From positions 620,001-684,000 of the forward strand of contig CAVWBD010000001.1 of the NCBI GenBank assembly GCA_963753105.1: 64,000 nt of DNA, in the 5' to 3' direction. Source of the DNA: SZUA-36 sp963753105. GTDB taxonomy: Bacteria; Pseudomonadota; Gammaproteobacteria; Xanthomonadales; SZUA-36. Under the pieces are notes generated by a model. It saw only the letters and a program-made list of their open reading frames with translations, did no database searches and was not told where the DNA came from. The position numbers and the translations under genes are program-made. Below are positions 62,098-64,000 of this stretch, one piece after another. Every line of letters starts with the position of its first letter. The stretch's first letter is position 1.

Positions 62098-63594
62098 TCA
62101 GTTGGTGTCTGGTGTCAACCCCGTAGCCGCGTTGAATGAATCGATCAGGCGATCCCATTCGTCCACGACATCCTGCGAGAAAATTTCCGCCCAGGTGTCC
62201 TCGTCCCACAGCTTGACGAGGTCTTCCGAGCTCCGGCCCTGCTGCTCCACCCAGGTGAAGTACTTGAAGTTGTGCAAGGCCTTGCGGTCGGCGTAGCTCA
62301 GTTCACGCACATGGTCGGTGACAGTCCCTGCCAGGTAACGTGCAAAATGCTGGTCTGCCTGACGTGAGCTGTAAGCACCATGCATCTCGTGCATTTCTTC
62401 CATGCGTGATGAATACAGTTCCATCGAATCGGTCAGCGGCGTGAAGATCACATCGCGGCCATCCATGTCGTAATAATGCGCCGTTTTGATAGCAGCTACG
62501 AGGTTGCAGATACTGGAAATTCCGAGCTGATCCAGCTTACCGATGGTGTCCTCATCCACACCTTCACGGCGCAGACAGGCATGACCCTCTTCCTCGTTGA
62601 ACAGACGTAGCAGGGACATGGTCTGCTCGTCATCGATGGCCGCGATCATGTCGGTGTTGCGTACGTTGTGAATCCACGGCACATGCTTGTCACCGATACC
62701 TTCGATACGGTGCTCGCCAAAACCGAAGCTGTGCAGGGTGGGGCACTGCAGGGCCTCGGTGGCCACCACGCGGATGCCGGGGTGGTGGGCGCGCAGGAAA
62801 TCACCGGCGGCCAGGGTGCCGGCGGAACCTGTGGCGCTGACATAGGCCGACAAGCGGCGTGTCGTTCCACCATTTTGTGCGTAGTGCTTGCTGAAGATTT
62901 CATCGATGATTGAACCGGTCGTGTGGTAATGCCAGATGGCGTTACCGAACTCCTCGAACTGGTTGAAAATGACGATACCGTCACCGCGCTCGGCGCGCAG
63001 TTCCCAGCACTTGTCGTAGATTTCCTTGACGTTGGACTCGGTGCCGGGCGTGGCGATGATTTCATCAGTGCCGATCTCACGCAGCCATTCAAAACGCTCG
63101 CGGCTCATGCCTTCGGGCAGGATGGCGATGGCCGGGCAGGCCAGCAGCGCGCAGTCATAGGCGCCGCCGCGGCAATAGTTACCGGTGGACGGCCAGACCG
63201 CTTTTTGCGTGACGGGATCATATGCGCCGGTGACCAATCTGGGCACCAGGCAACCATAGGCCGCACCGACCTTGTGCGCACCGGTCGGAAACCACTTGCC
63301 GGTGATGCCAATGATGGTCGCATCCACACCGGTGACAGAGGAGGGAAATTCGATCCAGTTACCTTCTCCAAATCCGCCGCCGTGCGGGCGGGGTTCGTTT
63401 TTCCACGTTATGCGGAACAGGTTGGCCGGGTCCGTGTCCCACAGTCCGACGTCGCTAAGCCGTTGGGTGATGGCATCGGGTACCAGGCCCGGGTCCTTCA
63501 TCTGTGCAAAGGTCGGCAACAGGATGTTGCGCTCCCGGGCGCGTGTGATGCTCTTTTGCAGAACGTCTTCGCGAATGTCGGGTATTAATTTCAC
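62098..63594 (-). CDS. PLP-dependent fold-II enzyme (cysteine-synthase/ammonia-lyase superfamily), unknown substrate
   Basis: A 498-residue enzyme. The PLP lysine is probably in WFPTGAHKVGAAYG (about 95-108) and the loop SATGSAGTLAAGDF (about 260-275) binds the phosphate, as in tryptophan-synthase-beta-like enzymes and other fold-II lyases. It is longer than O-acetylserine sulfhydrylases and carries a C-terminal part of about 130 residues rich in aromatic and acidic residues (FTWVEQQGRSSEDLVKL). Start is the GTG at 63594, with a good GGAGG site and a GTGA overlap with the molybdoenzyme stop. Genes of this type travel with xanthine-dehydrogenase-like subunits and carbamoyltransferases, so a role in ureide or diamino-acid breakdown is likely. 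Confidence 0.72.
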   Translation of the reverse strand: MKLIPDIREDVLQKSITRARERNILLPTFAQMKDPGLVPDAITQRLSDVGLWDTDPANLFRITWKNEPRPHGGGFGEGNWIEFPSSVTGVDATIIGITGKWFPTGAHKVGAAYGCLVPRLVTGAYDPVTQKAVWPSTGNYCRGGAYDCALLACPAIAILPEGMSRERFEWLREIGTDEIIATPGTESNVKEIYDKCWELRAERGDGIVIFNQFEEFGNAIWHYHTTGSIIDEIFSKHYAQNGGTTRRLSAYVSATGSAGTLAAGDFLRAHHPGIRVVATEALQCPTLHSFGFGEHRIEGIGDKHVPWIHNVRNTDMIAAIDDEQTMSLLRLFNEEEGHACLRREGVDEDTIGKLDQLGISSICNLVAAIKTAHYYDMDGRDVIFTPLTDSMELYSSRMEEMHEMHGAYSSRQADQHFARYLAGTVTDHVRELSYADRKALHNFKYFTWVEQQGRSSEDLVKLWDEDTWAEIFSQDVVDEWDRLIDSFNAATGLTPDTN

Positions 63595-64000
63595 ATTTCA
63601 CCTCCAAGTTTGACGGTGGGGATTTTTTCGCTGTCACCCCAACCCAATTCAATTTCCGTAGCCTCTTGCCGCATGGCCCGAAGCAGTTCGTCCTGATCCA
63701 CGGGCAGGCTGCGTACACGCACACCGGTGGCGTTGTAAATGGCGTTGGTAATGGCGGCGCTGGTCGGGATGCTGGGCAATTCGCCGACACCCTTGGCACC
63801 GAATGGCCCGGTGGAAGTCTGGTGCTCCACGATATGCGAGACGATCCGTGGTGCATGGTTGATGCCGGGCGCTTTGTACCTGGCCATCACGCTGGTCCAG
63901 GGCCGGCCCTGCTCCTGGATGTAATGCTCGGTCAGCGCGTATCCGATACACATGACGATGCCGCCCTCGATCTGGCCTTCCAATGTCAGCGGGTTGATCG
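63591..64000 (-). CDS. C-terminal end of a xanthine-dehydrogenase-family molybdopterin subunit (cut by window edge)
   Basis: The visible 136 residues run off the end of the window. They match the end of XdhA-like molybdenum-binding subunits: GQIEGGIVMCIGYALTEHY, APGINHAPRIVSHIVE, GPFGAKGVGELPSIPT with the GVGE glutamate that acts as the catalytic base, and AAITNAIYNATGVRVRSLP. Such enzymes hydroxylate purines or related heterocycles using water and a molybdenum centre. The stop overlaps the start of the PLP gene (GTGA), so they are one operon. Upstream genes (FAD and iron-sulfur subunits) must lie beyond 64000. Confidence 0.85.
   Translation of the reverse strand, partial: INPLTLEGQIEGGIVMCIGYALTEHYIQEQGRPWTSVMARYKAPGINHAPRIVSHIVEHQTSTGPFGAKGVGELPSIPTSAAITNAIYNATGVRVRSLPVDQDELLRAMRQEATEIELGWGDSEKIPTVKLGGEM

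Noticed and set aside
62923..63588. Open frame of 221 residues on the plus strand across the PLP enzyme
   Set aside because: Antisense to a gene with a good ribosome site and a coupled start.
1..64000. CRISPR arrays, tRNA or rRNA genes, and intact transposases
   Set aside because: I looked for regularly spaced repeats, cloverleaf ends and transposase motifs and saw none that I could support.

Overview
The window looks like chromosomal DNA of a Gram-negative heterotroph, most likely a gammaproteobacterium. It carries DsbA/DsbB, a SlyD-type FKBP, MscL, a TonB receptor with FecR and an ECF sigma factor, Cus/RND efflux, AsmA and a PatZ-type acetyltransferase. I cannot name the genus. There are no rRNA or tRNA genes, CRISPR arrays or intact insertion sequences that I can recognise.

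Layout. 0-6 kb: a DUF4097 repeat protein, then an Asp/Glu racemase facing a GntR / D-amino-acid dehydrogenase / DUF885 operon, with a clear palindrome before the regulator. 5.8-10.7 kb: two tandem cyanophycin-synthetase-like proteins that keep the N domain and the Mur-ligase domain but have lost (one copy) or mostly lost (other copy) the ATP-grasp domain between them, plus a VOC protein. 10.7-15.9 kb: a Vgb-like propeller, SlyD, a threonine-synthase-like enzyme, and an MtnA + class II aldolase pair that fits a methylthioribose or 5-deoxyribose salvage shunt. 15.9-21.2 kb: ECF sigma, FecR, TonB receptor and a secreted acidic protein. 21.2-23.6 kb: class III aminotransferase fold enzyme plus APH-fold kinase, like the hydroxylysine kinase and phospho-lyase pair. 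23.7-29 kb: AsmA, MscL, DsbA/DsbB and an outer-membrane barrel. 29-38.4 kb: a copper efflux operon (small metal-rich protein, CusC, CusB fused to CusF, CusA, CopA) and a decayed D15/BamA-like barrel. 38.5-46.2 kb: two tandem TolB-like/TPR membrane proteins and an RND pump with its adaptor. 46.2-46.9 kb: 700 bases without a convincing gene. 47-52.5 kb: a radical SAM enzyme and a MacAB-like ABC exporter. 52.6-56.9 kb: a divergent lysine deacetylase and lysine acetyltransferase pair. 56.9-64 kb: a nitrogen-salvage cluster (threonine-synthase-like enzyme, carbamate kinase, two carbamoyltransferases, a GntR/UTRA regulator with a perfect operator, a second PLP fold-II enzyme, and the end of a xanthine-dehydrogenase-type molybdoenzyme). 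It resembles the E. coli yge/xdh region for purine or ureide breakdown that ends in carbamoyl phosphate and ATP.

A striking technical feature is a band of single-base frameshifts between about 27.3 and 53.4 kb (dsbB, a barrel protein, copA, cusA, the D15 remnant, both TPR genes, the RND pump, an ABC ATPase and the deacetylase), while the flanks are almost free of them (one candidate at 15.95 kb). Many need removal of one C. This suggests either local assembly error or real decay of a block of genes, and functions in that stretch should be read with that in mind.

The best candidates for something undescribed are the pair of ATP-grasp-less cyanophycin-synthetase relatives and the nitrogen-salvage cluster with two different carbamoyltransferases.
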